Position numbers and translations under genes: made by a program. This document shows, piece after piece, positions 48,885-63,300 of a stretch of DNA of 64,000 nt (position 1 is its first letter; every line of letters starts with the position of its first letter). The notes beneath the pieces were generated by a model. It searched no databases. It worked only from the letters and a program-made list of their open reading frames with translations, and was not told where the DNA came from. The stretch lies in assembly GCA_028564925.1 (NCBI GenBank), contig CM053030.1, positions 2,701,061 through 2,765,060 on the forward strand. The letters run 5' to 3'. The stretch comes from Lithobates sylvaticus (Eukaryota; Chordata; Amphibia; Anura; Ranidae).

Positions 48885-50465
48885 CTTGGAGGGGATAGTC
48901 TTCTCTTCCTGTCCTGGGGGGATAGTGTTCTCTTCCTGTCCTGGGGGGGGGGGGTAGTCTTCTCTTCCTGTCCTGGGGGGGGTAGTCTTCTCTTCCTGTC
49001 CTGGGGGGGGGGGGGGGGTAGTCTTCTCTTCTTGTCCTGGGGGGGGGGGTAGTTTTCGCTTCCTGTTTTGGGGGGGGGTAGTCTTCTCTTCCTGTCCTGG
49101 GGGGATAGTCTTCTCTTCCTGTCCTGGGGGGATAGTCTTCTCTTCCTGTCCTGGGGGGGGGGGGGGGGGGATAGTCTTCTCTCCCTGTTCTGGGGGGATA
49201 GACTTCTCTTCCTGTCCTGGGGGATAGTCTTCTCTTCCTGTCCTGGGGGGGGGTAGACTTCTCTTTCTGTCCTGGGGGGTAGTCTTCTCTTCCTGTCCTG
49301 GGGGGGAGGGGGTAGTCTTCTCTTCCTGTCCTGGGGGGATAGTCTTCTCTCCCTGTCCTGGGGGGATAGTCTTCTCTTCCTGTCCTGGGGGGATAGTCTT
49401 CTCCTCCTGTCCTGGGGGGGGGGGGGGGGGTAGGCTTCTCTTCCTATGCTGGGGGGATAGTCTTCTCTTCCTATCCTGGGGGATAGTCTTCTTCCTGTTC
49501 TTGGGGGATAGTTCCCTCTTCCTGTCCTGGGGGGGTAGTCTTCTCACCCTGTCCTGGGGGGATAGTCTTCTCTTCCTGTTCTGGGGGGTAGTCTTCTCTT
49601 CCTGTCCTGGGGGGGGGGGGTAGTCTTCTCATCCTGTCCCGGGGGGGGGGGGTAGTCTTCTCTTCCTGTCCTGGGGGGATAGTCTTCTCTTCCTGTCCTG
49701 GGGGGGGGGTAGTCTTCTCTTCCTGTTCTGGGGGGGGGGGGGTAGTCTTCTCTTCCTGTCCTGGGGGGGATAGTCTTCTCTCCCTGTTCTGGGGGGGGGG
49801 GGGGGTAGTCTTCTCTTCCTGTTCTGGGGGGGTAGTCTTCTCTTCCTGTCCTGGGGGGGGGGGGTAGTCTTCTCATCCTGTCCTGGGGGGGGGGGGGTAG
49901 TCTTCTCATCCTGTCCTGGGGGGGGGGGGGGGGTAGTCTTCTCTTCCTGTTTCTGGGGGGGGGGGGGGTAGTCTTCTCTTCCTGTCCTGGGGGGGGGTAG
50001 TCTTCTTCAGTCTTCTGTCCTGGGGGGGGGGGTAGTCTGGGGGGGGGGGGTAGCTCTTCTCTTCCTGTTCTGGGGGGGGGGTAGTCTTCTCTTCCTGGGG
50101 GGGGGGTTCTGGGGGGGGTAGTCTTCTCTTCCTGTTCTGGGGGGGGGGATAGTCTTCTGTTCCTGTCCTGGGGGGGGGGGGGGGGGGGTAGTCTTCTCTT
50201 CCTGTCCTGGGGGATAGTCTTCTCTTCCTGTCCTGGGGGGATAGTCTTCTCTTCCTGTCCTGGGGGGATAGTCTTCTCTTCCTGTTCTGGGGGGGGGGGG
50301 GGGTAGTCTTCTCTTCCTGTCCTGGGGGGGATAGTCTTCTCTCCCTGTTCTGGGGGGTAGTCTTCTCTTCCTGTCCTGGGGGGATAGTCTTCTCTTCCTA
50401 TCCTGGGGGATAGTCTTCTCTTCCTGTCCTGGGGGGGGGGGGGGATAGTCTTCTCTTCCTGTCCT

Positions 50466-50532
<67 letters not shown>

Positions 50533-50775
50533 CCGTCTGGGGGTATAGTCTTCTCTTCCTTGCCCTGGGCGGGGGGGGGGGAGGGGCGGGATTGGGGGGG
50601 GGGGGGGGATGGGGTGGGGGGGGGGGGATAGAGGGTGGGAGGAGGTGGGATAGTCGGGAGGGGGGAGTCTAGGAGGGGGGGGGAGGGGGGGGTGGGTGAG
50701 GGATGGAGGGTGGGGGTGTTGGAGGGGGGGGAAGGGGGGGGGAGGGGGGGGGATGGGGGGGGGGATGGGGTCTAA

Positions 50776-50826
<51 letters not shown>

Positions 50827-51060
50827 GATAGGGGATGGGATAGGGGGGGGGGGATGCGGGGGGGGGAGGGGCGGGGAGGGAGTGGGGGGTGGGGGGGGGG
50901 GGGGGGGGGGGGGGGGGGATAGATAGGGAGATGGGGGGGGGGGGATAGGGTCGGGGGGGGGAGGGGGGGTTATAATGGGGGGGGATGGGGGGGTCTTCTC
51001 TGGGGGGGATGGGGGGGGGGGGGGGGTAGTCTTCTCTTCCTGTCCTGGGGGGATAGTCTT
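48885..51060. repeat. G-rich minisatellite with very long G runs
   Basis: Units of GATAGTCTTCTCTTCCTGTC then CTGG and a G run of 5 to more than 20. Over 50530-51000 the unit text is almost lost and replaced by G with scattered A, T and C. Pure runs of 65 G (50466-50530) and 50 G (50776-50825) occur. It ends 230 bp before exon B. Pro-rich antisense frames are by-products. Confidence 0.95.
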
Positions 51061-51293
51061 CTTATACATAAAACCTTCCCCCATTGCATTATTGATGATT
51101 AACTCAACCAATAAAAAGGCTCTCCAGTGACAATATGGCCGATGGCGGTGGGCGGTGTCACGTCTCCGTGGTGTTCGTGTGACTTTGTGGCCTTCTCCAT
51201 ATTCTTGTTAATCTTATCTCTCGTTCGATGTGTTCCGTCTCGTCTCCGGCGCAGAGTTTTCCAGTGTCTAAGTCTCGTTTTGTATCCCTCCAG

Positions 51294-51696
51294 ACCACCA
51301 CTCTGATTGGCCTGTTGAAGACGGCCCGCCTCCTGCGCTTGGTACGAGTGGCCCGTAAGTTAGACCGGTACTCGGAGTACGGAGCTGCCGTCCTCTTCCT
51401 CCTGATGTGCACCTTCGCCCTCATCGCTCATTGGCTGGCCTGCATCTGGTACGCCATTGGCCACATGGAACACTACGACCATGAATATCGATCGATCGGC
51501 TGGCTCTATTCGCTGGGGACCCAGATCATGAAGCCGTACAACAACAGCAACATGAAGTCGGGGCCGTCCATCAACGACAAGTATGTCACCGCCCTCTACT
51601 TCACCTTCAGTAGTCTGACCAGCGTGGGCTTCGGGAACGTGTCCCCCAACACCAACTCCGAGAAGATCTTCTCCATATGCGTCATGCTGATCGGAT
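51294..51696 (+). CDS. KCNH2: ERG-type K+ channel, internal exon B (S4 to S6, pore)
   Basis: This exon carries the voltage sensor and pore. Seen: acceptor TCCCTCCAG ends at 51293, frame opens [14 protein letters not shown] in phase 0, donor GGAT|GTAAGT follows 51696, leaving one base of a split Ser codon. Order: S4 with regularly spaced Arg/Lys ([17 protein letters not shown]), S4-S5 linker, S5 ([21 protein letters not shown]), a turret with an NNS glycosylation sequon, the pore helix ([14 protein letters not shown]) and most of S6 ([12 protein letters not shown]). The filter is SVGFGN, as in ERG channels rather than GYG; the Thr-Ser pair before it and the Ser two residues after GFGN, linked in human ERG1 to drug binding and C-type inactivation, are kept. 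Length is 403 bp against 388 in human KCNH2 exon 7: TTT before LIGLLK, present in KCNH6/KCNH7, plus a slightly longer turret account for the extra 15 bp. KPYN in the turret favours KCNH2; SGPS and IGWLYSLG lean to KCNH6/7. No break seen. Confidence 0.96.
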
Positions 51697-51742
51697 GTAA
51701 GTAGCTCCATCGTATACCGCCATGGTGAAGGGAACCCGAGAC

Positions 51743-52826
51743 TAGACATGTGCGCTGCCGAAAAAATCGTTTGTTATGGTTTCATTTGTTTTTTTTTTCG
51801 TAAATTCTAAAATTTGGAAATTCTAAAAATTGGAAATGTGAAAAATTGGAAATTCTAAATTTGGAAATTCGAAAATTTGGAAATTCGAAAAATTGAAAAA
51901 TTTGGAAATTCGAAAAATTGGAAATTCTAAAATTTGGAAATTCTAAAATTTGGAAATTCGAAAATTTGGAAATTCGAAAATTTGGAAATTCGAAAAATTG
52001 CAAATTCGAAAATTTGGAAATTCGAAAATCTGGAATTCAAAAATCTGAAAACTCGGAAGAGAGAAACCGAAAGTTTGAAAATCTGAAAATAAAAAAGGAC
52101 AATTCGAAGGAACTAAAAAATCCAAAAATTCTAAATAATAACTAACTAAATAATTAATAATAACTAACTATTAAATTATCGGTATTGGAATTTCCTTTAA
52201 AATTTGTCTGTTAGTGAACGTAACGGATACGAATTTATCCGAAGTTACGAATTATCAAAAATAACGAATGCCGCGTCTAAACGAATGGAACGTAACATAT
52301 TAATATTAATAATAATAAAAAATGTTTTATTATTATTAATGGAACAGAACTAATTAATAATAAATAATAACAAAAAGTTTTTATTATAATTATTATTGTT
52401 ATTATTTATTATTAATTAGTTCTGTTCCATTAATAATAATAAAACATTTTTTATTATTATTAATATTAATTTGTTACGTTCCATTCGTTTAGACGCGGCA
52501 TTCGTTATTTTTGATAATTCGTATAAATTCGTATTCGTTACGTTCACTAACAGCAAAATTTTAATGCAAATTCCAATACCTATAATTTAATAGTTAGTAA
52601 TAGTTAAGTTATTATTAGTTTTATTTATTATTTCAGATTTTCGAATTTTCGTGTTTTCGGATTTTTGAATTTCCGAATTCTCATATTTCCAAATTGAAGA
52701 ATTTTTTACGAATATTCAGAAAAAATTGTTTTTTTTTCCATTAATTCGGATATTTCCGAATTAGTAAATTTGTCGAAATTCGTTAAAAAAAACGAATTTG
52801 GTAACGAAACGAATTGCACATGTCCG
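51743..52826. mobile_element. hAT-like element with TAGACATGTGC ends, copy 2 (long palindrome)
   Basis: Starts TAGACATGTGCG just 46 bp after the exon B donor and ends near ACGAATTGCACATGTC. The first part repeats GGAAATTCGAAAATTT. The centre is a long palindrome, arms about 52165-52371 and 52398-52605 (GCGTCTAAACGAATGGAACG pairing with CGTTCCATTCGTTTAGACGC). No matching 8-bp flank is found: left CCCGAGAC, right GTGATCGC, so the right boundary is rearranged or the end has decayed. Confidence 0.75.
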
Positions 52827-52839
52827 GTGATCGCCCACG

Positions 52840-53159
52840 CCGGTGTTCTGTCCACACAGCCAACTCGTCGAAATCTTCAATCGCGTCACTTCCGTGTCTC
52901 TCCAGCAGCAGCAAATTGCCTCCACTGCCCATGCGCGCTGGCAGCTGTTGGAGAACTCAACGTAAATTAGGTGAAGTACCTCGCGCATGCGCGCTGCGAT
53001 GATTGAAAGATCCAATAGGGGGTTTATGTTATTCTGTCGGGTGCACGCGCACGCGTGGGCAGTAGAGCCAAGTCGCCGAAATCTGCTGCTGGAGAGTCAC
53101 CGGAAAGGGGCATGATTGGAGAATTCGGCGAGTTGTCGGTTTTCAACAGAACATCGGCA
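52840..53159. mobile_element. MITE with CCGGTGTTCTGTC ends, copy 1
   Basis: Left CCGGTGTTCTGTCCACACAG and right TTTCAACAGAACATCGGC are inverted; further in, CAACTCGTCGAAATCTTCAA pairs with TTGGAGAATTCGGCGAGTTG. It sits at the GCCGG|CACTGA point of the satellite unit described for 53150-56790. Confidence 0.68.
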
Positions 53160-53275
53160 CTGAGTTGGTGATCACATGACTTTGTCTACAAACAAACAGC
53201 CTTAAAGATCGGTTTGGTCTTATTTATCAACAAAGCCGCGCGATCGCCGCGTCGGCACCGAATCCGTCTTCATAT

Positions 53276-54470
53276 TAGACATGTGCAATTCGTTTCGGTT
53301 TTTTTCGTTTTTCTTTTTTTTCTCGTTATTTTCGTTCGTTCGTTTTCGTACGAATGAACGAATCATTCGAATTGAACGAATCCCAAAACAACGAAAATCC
53401 GAAAAAATCTAATTAGAAACAACGAATGTACGAATGAAGAAAATCCGAAAAAAAAACGAAAACAGGAACAACGAAAATGAAAATGAACGGAAAAATTCGT
53501 ACATTCGTAACTTTTTTTTTTTTTGTTGAATTGGTAATTTTCCGTGTCTCTTACAATGGCGCTGCTTAACGTGCTTCGAATGGATTGAACGAAAAAATTC
53601 GTACATTCGTAACTTTTTTTTTGATTCGTAACTTTTTTTTTTATTTTTTCGATTCGGAATTTTCCGTGTCTCTTACAATGGCGCTGCTTAACGCGCTTCG
53701 AATGGATTGAACGAAAAAATTTGTACATTCGTAACTTTTTTTTTTTTTGTTGAATTGGTAATTTTCCGTGTCTCTTACAATGGCGCTGCTTAACGTGCTT
53801 CGAATGGATTGAACGAAAAAATTCGTACATTCGTAACTTTTTTTTTGATTCGTAACTTTTTTTTTTTTTTTTTTCGATTCGGAATTTTCCGTGTCTCTTA
53901 CAATGGCGCTGCTTAACGCGCTTCGAATGGATTGAACGAAAAAATTCGTACATTCGTAACTTTTTTTTCGATTCGTAACTTTTTTTCGTAATTTTACGTG
54001 TCTCTTACAATGGCGCTGCTTAACGTGCTTCGAATGGATTGAACGAAAAAATTCGTACATTCGTAACTTTTTTTTTGATTCGTAACTTTTTTTTTTTTTT
54101 TTTCGATTCGGAATTTTCCGTGTCTCTTACAATGGCGCTGCTTAACGCGCTTCGAATGGATTGAACGAACAAATTCGTACATTCGTAACTTTTTTTTCGA
54201 TTCGTAACTTTTTTTTTCGATTCGTAAATTATTAAAATGTAATAATAGCATACACATTACATAAAATTATGAATTATGCTCCGATTACGAATGTTACGAA
54301 TGTACGAATAAATACGAATGCGTCCGAATTTCGAATAAACGAAAATTAAACTAACGAAAAAACGAATCAACGAAAAAATAACTCTTACGAATGTACGAAT
54401 AGTTACGAATCAACGGAAACGAAAAAAATGAAACGAAAATAAACACATTTTTTTGTTGTGCACATGTCTA
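53276..54470. mobile_element. hAT-like element with TAGACATGTGC ends, copy 3
   Basis: Begins TAGACATGTGCAATTCG and ends GTGCACATGTCTA, flanked on both sides by CTTCATAT (53268-53275 and 54471-54478), a perfect 8-bp target duplication inside the ~100 bp satellite. The interior is six copies (53541, 53660, 53767, 53888, 53995, 54119) of a unit containing GTGTCTCTTACAATGGCGCT, GCTTAACGTGCTTCGAATGG and ATTGAACGAAAAAATTCG. Their spacing alternates about 107 and 121 bp. Non-coding. Confidence 0.85.
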
Positions 54471-54710
54471 CTTCATATGGCTTTGTCTATAAAGTTTGGT
54501 CTTGTTTATAAACGAAGCCATTGATCATCATGCCTGACCCAAATTGGTGATCACATGACTGTCTATAAACGTTCCTAAAGATACCTTTTTGTCTTGTTTA
54601 GCAACAAAGCCATTGGCCGCCATGTTGGCGTTGAGTCCGCGATCACATGACTTTGTCTATAAACAGTGTACGAGCCAGGTTTTATCAACGAAGCCATGTG
54701 ATCGCCCATG

Positions 54711-55140
54711 CCGGTATCCTGTCGGATAGTGTCCCCCATCGGATACTGTCCTCTGTGTGCTGCGCATGCGGACAAGGAGATTCGGAAAATATCCGAAGAT
54801 GGACGGCGCCTGCGCCGTGAGTCCAGGTGCAAGCCCCACCATCCAAGTGGACATAGAGTTAGAATAAAAAAAAACCGAGCGCAGAGAGGCCGCGCCCGAA
54901 GCGTGGCGAGCGAAGTGAGGCCGCGCCGGAAGCGTGGCGAGCGAAATGAGGGGCCCTCTAACTATGTACAGCCCTATGTCCACTTGGATGGTGGGGCTTC
55001 ACCTCGACTCACGGCGCAGGCGCCGTTCATCTTCCGAGGTTTTCCGAATCTCCTTGTCCTCCGCACTGCGCAAGCGCTGCGCCTGCGCAGTACGGCCCGG
55101 ACACTATTCGATAGGCGAAGATCTTTTGACAGAACACCGG
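54711..55140. mobile_element. MITE with CCGGTATCCTGTC ends, copy 2
   Basis: Left CCGGTATCCTGTCGGATAGT and right CACTATTCGATAGGCGAAG..GACAGAACACCGG are inverted. Longer inner arms pair ACCATCCAAGTGGACAT with ATGTCCACTTGGATGGT and GGCGCCTGCGCCGTGAGT with ACTCACGGCGCAGGCGCC. It occupies the same satellite position as the copy at 52840. Confidence 0.75.
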
Positions 55141-55262
55141 CACTGAATTGGTGATCACATAACGTTTATAAATAGACAGCATCAGAGGTTTTCAACAAAC
55201 TCATTGCCCGCCAAATCGGCACTAGGTGATCACATGGCTTTGTTTATAAACAGACAGTATTG

Positions 55263-55542
55263 AGGCTCCATTCACATGATTCTGCCCGCAATCCCAAATC
55301 GCGGGATGCCCTTGCGATCCCCATCACTTCCAATGGCACCCCCGCGATTCCAGAACTTCTTTTGGGTCACAGGCGCCCCACGTTTCTGTTTTGCGCAATT
55401 TTACCGCGACGACCGTGGCAAAATCGCGGTGCCATTGGAAGTGACGGGGACCGCTGGGGCGCCCCCTGCAGTTTGCGGGCGATTTGAGATTGCGGGCAGA
55501 ATCCGGGTAGAGATCCGGGACGCCTAGATCTGAACGGAGCCT
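55263..55542. mobile_element. MITE with AGGCTCC ends, copy 1
   Basis: Left AGGCTCCATTCACATGATTC and right CTAGATCTGAACGGAGCCT are inverted; the interior pairs CACTTCCAATGGCACCCC with TGCCATTGGAAGTGACGGGG. 280 bp, non-coding. Confidence 0.8.
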
Positions 55543-55689
55543 AAAGTTAGGTTTGGTCTTTTTTATAAACAAAGCGGTTCCTCACCGCGCCTGAACCCAA
55601 TTGGTGATCACATGACTGTCTATACACAGCTTCAAAGATACATTTTGGCCTTGGTGATCACACGGCTTTGTCTATAAACAAACAGCCTA

Positions 55690-56211
55690 ATGCCCCGTAC
55701 ACTCGCTCGGACATTCCGACCACAAAATCCGTCGGATTTTTGTCCGAAACTTGTGTTGCGCACACACGCTCGGACAAAGTTGTCGGAAAATCCGATCGTT
55801 CCGAACGAGGTGACGTCAAATACGTACGACGGGGTTACGTAGAGACCAGTAGCCAATAGCTTTCGTCTCCAAATTTCTTCTGAGCGTGCGTGGCACTTTT
55901 TTTGCGTCGGAATTCTCTACACGCGATCGGAAAAAGTCCGATCGGATTTTGTTGTCGGAAAATTTTAGATCCTGCTCTCAAAGCCCGCTAGAGCCCACAC
56001 ACGATCGGATTTTCCGACAACATAATCCGATCGGACTTTTTCCATCGGAATATCCGATCGGACTTTTTCCATCGGAATATCCGATCGGACTTTTTCCATC
56101 GGAATATCCGATCGGACTTTTTCCATCGGAATATCCGATCGGACTTTTTCCATCGGAATATCCGATCGGACTTTTTCCATCGGAATATCCGACCGTGTTT
56201 ACGGGGCATCA
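55690..56211. mobile_element. TIR element (MITE), ATGCCCCGTACACACG family, copy 2
   Basis: Starts AATGCCCCGTACACTCGCTC and ends GTGTTTACGGGGCAT; shares its core (GACGTCAAATACGTACGACG; AGCCAATAGCTTTCGTCTC) with the copy at 33812. Near the right end a 27-bp word (ATATCCGATCGGACTTTTTC) is repeated six times (56036-56190), which copy 1 has only once. Confidence 0.87.
56036..56190. repeat. 27-bp tandem expansion inside a MITE
   Basis: Six nearly identical units of GATCGGACTTTTTCCATCGG followed by AATATCC. The unit is itself partly palindromic (CCGATCGG). Confidence 0.95.
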
Positions 56212-56312
56212 GAATTAGGTTTGGTCTTATTTATTTCAATAAGGCCGTTGCACACCCCATGCCGGCACAGAATTGGTGATCACATGACTTTGTTTATAAA
56301 CAGACAGCAATA

Positions 56313-56697
56313 AGGCTCCGTTCACATCTAGGCGCCCCGGATCTCTGCCACGATTTTCTCCGTGATCCCAAATCGCGGGGTGCACTTGCGATCCCCGTCA
56401 CTTCCAATGGCACCCCCCAATCGCAGTGTGATTTTGCCGCGATTGTTGCCCCGACGAATCGTGGTAAAAATCGCTCAAACGGAATCGCGGTACTCCTGTC
56501 GCCCCCAAAAAATATATATATTTTGGGCGACAGGCGTAACGCAATTCTTTTTTGCCTGATTTTACCGCGATTCGTTACTCGCGGTAAAATTGCGCAGTGA
56601 TGGGGGGGGGGCCATTGGAAGTGACAGGGATCGCAAAGGGTGTCCCGTGATTTGCGGCAATTTGGGATCGCGATCTGGGGTGCATAGAGGTGAACTG
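56313..56697. mobile_element. MITE with AGGCTCC ends, copy 2
   Basis: Left AGGCTCCGTTCACATCTAGG; right end decayed (GTGCATAGAGGTGAACT). Inner arms CACTTCCAATGGCACCCC and GCCATTGGAAGTGACAGGG match copy 1. It also contains a palindrome around ATATATATTTTGGGCGACAG. Confidence 0.72.
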
Positions 56698-56960
56698 ATA
56701 AACAAAGCCGTTGATCACCGCGCCTGAACCGAATCGGTGATCACGTGACTGTCTATATAAAGATATGTTTAGCGACAAAGTTCTGGATGAGGCAGTTTCC
56801 TGATATTTGTGTGGTGTCACACCGCCCTCTACAGGACATTCAGAGGAAGAGCAGCAAATGCCATTTTCCAGTTGTCTGCAGATTATCCCGACAGAAAAAA
56901 AAAAAGCAAACAATCTGCTCCCGTCTCCTGATAGGAGAATCTTCCCTGCACATAAAATGA

Positions 56961-60365
<3,405 letters not shown>

Positions 60366-60379
60366 TGCTCCAACCTTCA

Positions 60380-63300
60380 CCTCTCCTTTGCCCCTCTCTA
60401 TATATTGACTTTTCTCTGTCCCCTCTCTATATTGTCCTCTCCTCTGTCCCCTCTCTATATTGTCCTCTCCTCTGTCCCCTCTCTATATTGCCCTCTCCTC
60501 TGTCCCCTCTCTATACTGTCCTCTCCTCTGTCCTCTCCTCTCCTCTGTCCCCTCTCTATATTGTCCTCTCTCTATATTGTCCTCTCCTCTGCCCTCTCTC
60601 TATATTGTCCTCTCCTCTGTCCCCTCTCTATATTGCCCTCTCCTCTGTCCTCTCTCTATATTGCCCTCTCCTCTGTCCTCTCTCTATATTGTCCTCTCCT
60701 CTGCCCTCTCTCTATATTGTCCTCTCCTCTGTCCTCTCTCTATATTGTCTTCTCCTCTGTCCTCTCTCTATATTGTCCTCTCCTCTGTCCTCTCTCTATA
60801 TTGTCTTCTCCTCTGTCCTCTCTCTATATTGTCCTCTCCTCTGTCCCCTCTCTATGTTGTCCTCTCCTCTGTCCTCTCTCTATGTTGTCCTCTCCTCTGC
60901 CCTCTCTCTATATTGTCCTCTCCTCTTTCCCCTCTCTATGTTGTCCTCTCCTCTGTCCTCTCTCTATATTGTCCTCTCCTCTGCCCTCTCTCTATATTGT
61001 CCTCTCCTCTGTCCTCTCTCTATATTGTCTTCTCCTCTGTCCTCTCTCTATATTGTCCTCTCCTCTGTCCTCTCTCTATATTGTCTTCTCCTCTGTCCTC
61101 TCTCTATATTGTCCTCTCCTCTGTCCCCTCTCTATGTTGTCCTCTCCTCTGTCCTCTCTCTATGTTGTCCTCTCCTCTGCCCTCTCTCTATATTGTCCTC
61201 TCCTCTTTCCCCTCTCTATGTTGTCCTCTCCTCTGTCCTCTCTCTATGTTGTCCTCTCCTCTGTCCTCTCTCTATATTGTCCTCTCCTCTGTCCCCTCTC
61301 TATATTGTCCTCTCCTCTGTCCCCTCTCTATATTGCCCTCTCCTCTGTCCCCTCTCTATATTGCCCTCTCCTCTGTCCCCTCTCTATATTGTCCTCTCCT
61401 CTGTCCCCTCTCTATATTGTCCTCTCCTCTGTCCCCTCTCTATATTGTCCTCTCCTCTGTCCCCTCTCTATATTGTCCTCTCCTCTGTCCCCTCTCTATA
61501 TTGTCCTCTCCTCTGTCCTCTCTCTATATTGTCCTCTCCTCTGTCCCCTCTCTATATTGTCCTCTCCTCTGTCCCCTCTCTATATTGTCCTCTCCTCTGT
61601 CCCCTCTCTATATTGTCCTCTCCTCTGTCCCCTCTCTATATTGTCCTCTCCTCTGTCCCCTCTCTATATTGTCCTCTCCTCTGTCCCCTCTCTATATTGT
61701 CCTCTCCTCTGTCCCCTCTCTATATTGTCCTCTCCTCTGTCCCCTCTCTATATTGTCCTCTCCTCTGTCCCCTCTCTATATTGTCCTCTCCTCTGTCCCC
61801 TCTCTATATTGTCCTCTCCTCTGCCCCCTCTCTATATTGTCCTCTCCTCTGCCCCCTCTCTATATTGTCCTCTCCTCTGTCCTCTCTATATTGTCCTCTC
61901 CTCTGCCCCCTCTCTATATTGTCCTCTCCTCTGCCCCCTCTCTATATTGTCCTCTCCTCTGTCCCCTCTCTATATTGTCCTCTCCTCTGTCCCCTCTCTA
62001 TATTGTCCTCTCCTCTGTCCTCTCTCTATATTGTCCTCTCCTCTGTCCCCTCTCTATATTGCCCTCTCCTCTGTCCTCTCTCTATATTGTCCTCTCCTCT
62101 GTCCCCTCTCTATATTGTCCTCTCCTCTTTCCCCTCTCTATGTTGTCCTCTCCTCTGTCCTCTCTATATTGTCCTCTCCTCTGTCCTCTCTCTATATTGC
62201 CCTCTCCTCTGTCCCCTCTCTATATTGCCCTCTCCTCTGTCCCCTCTCTATATTGTCCTCTCCTCTGTCCTCTCTCTATATGGTCCTCTCCTCTGTCCTC
62301 TCTCTATATTGTCCTCTCCTCTGTCCCCTCTCTATATTGTCCTCTCCTCTGTCCCCTCTCTATACTGTCCTCTCCTCTGTCCTCTCTCTATATTGTCCTC
62401 TCCTCTGTCCTCTCTCTATATTGTCCTCTCCTCTGCCCCCTCTCTATACTGTCCTCTCCTCTGTCCTCTCTCTATATTGTCCTCTCCTCTGCCCCCTCTC
62501 TATATTGTCCTCTCCTCTGTCCCCTCTCTATATTGTCCTCTCCTCTGTCCTCTCTCTATATTGCCCTCTCCTCTGTCCTCTCTCTATATTGTCCTCTCCT
62601 CTGTCCTCTCTCTATATTGCCCTCTCCTCTGTCCCCTCTCTATATTGCCCTCTCCTCTGTCCCCTCTCTATATTGCCCTCTCCTCTGTCCCCTCTCTATA
62701 TTGTCCTCTCCTCTGTCCTCTCTCTATATTGTTCTCTCCTCTGTCCTCTCTCTATATTGTCCTCTCCTCTGTCCCCTCTCTATATTGTCCTCTCCTCTGT
62801 CCCCTCTCTATACTGTCCTCTCCTCTGTCCTCTCTCTATATTGTCCTCTCCTCTGTCCTCTCTCTATATTGTCCTCTCCTCTGTCCTCTCTCTATATTGT
62901 CCTCTCCTCTGCCCCCTCTCTATATTGTCCTCTCCTCTGTCCTCTCTCTATATTGTCCTCTCCTCTGTCCCCTCTCTATATTGTCCTCTCCTCGGTCCTC
63001 TCTCTATATTGTCCTCTCCTCTGCCCCCTCTCTATATTGTCCTCTCCTCTGTCCTCTCTCTATATTGTCCTCTCCTCTGTCCCCTCTCTATATTGTCCTC
63101 TCCTCTGTCCCCTCTCTATATTGTCCTCTCCTCTGTCCCCTCTCTATATTGTCCTCTCCTCTGTCCCCTCTCTATATTGCCCTCTCCTCTGTCCTCTCTC
63201 TATATTGTCCTCTCCTCTGTCCCCTCTCTATATTGCCCTCTCCTCTGTCCCCTCTCTATATTGCCCTCTCCTCTGTCCCCTCTCTATATTGTCCTCTCCT

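Larger units (their letters stand above)
37245..51293 (+). other. 14-kb intron between exons A and B, mostly tandem repeats
   Basis: Bounded by GTAAGC and TCCCTCCAG. It holds one MITE and five contiguous or nearly contiguous minisatellite arrays (40, 54/60, 55, 27 and 27-30 bp), which make up about 80 percent of it. Only four short pieces look like ordinary single-copy DNA: 37245-37749, 41930-42245, 44295-44565 and 46705-47335. Confidence 0.85.
53150..56790. repeat. About 100-bp satellite broken up by transposons
   Basis: Recurring unit: TTGGTGATCACATGACTTTG, TCTATAAACAGACAGC, GGTTTGGTCTTATTTATCAA, CAAAGCCGTTGATCGCC, GCCGGCACTGAA. Pieces occur at 53160-53275, 54471-54710, 55140-55262, 55543-55689, 56212-56312 and 56698-56790; between them lie a hAT-like element and at least four MITEs. 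Confidence 0.75.

Noticed and set aside
53363-54257. Antisense Lys/Arg-rich frames (139-196 codons)
   Set aside because: They read the 107/121-bp repeat and T/A tracts of a transposon; interrupted and without domains.
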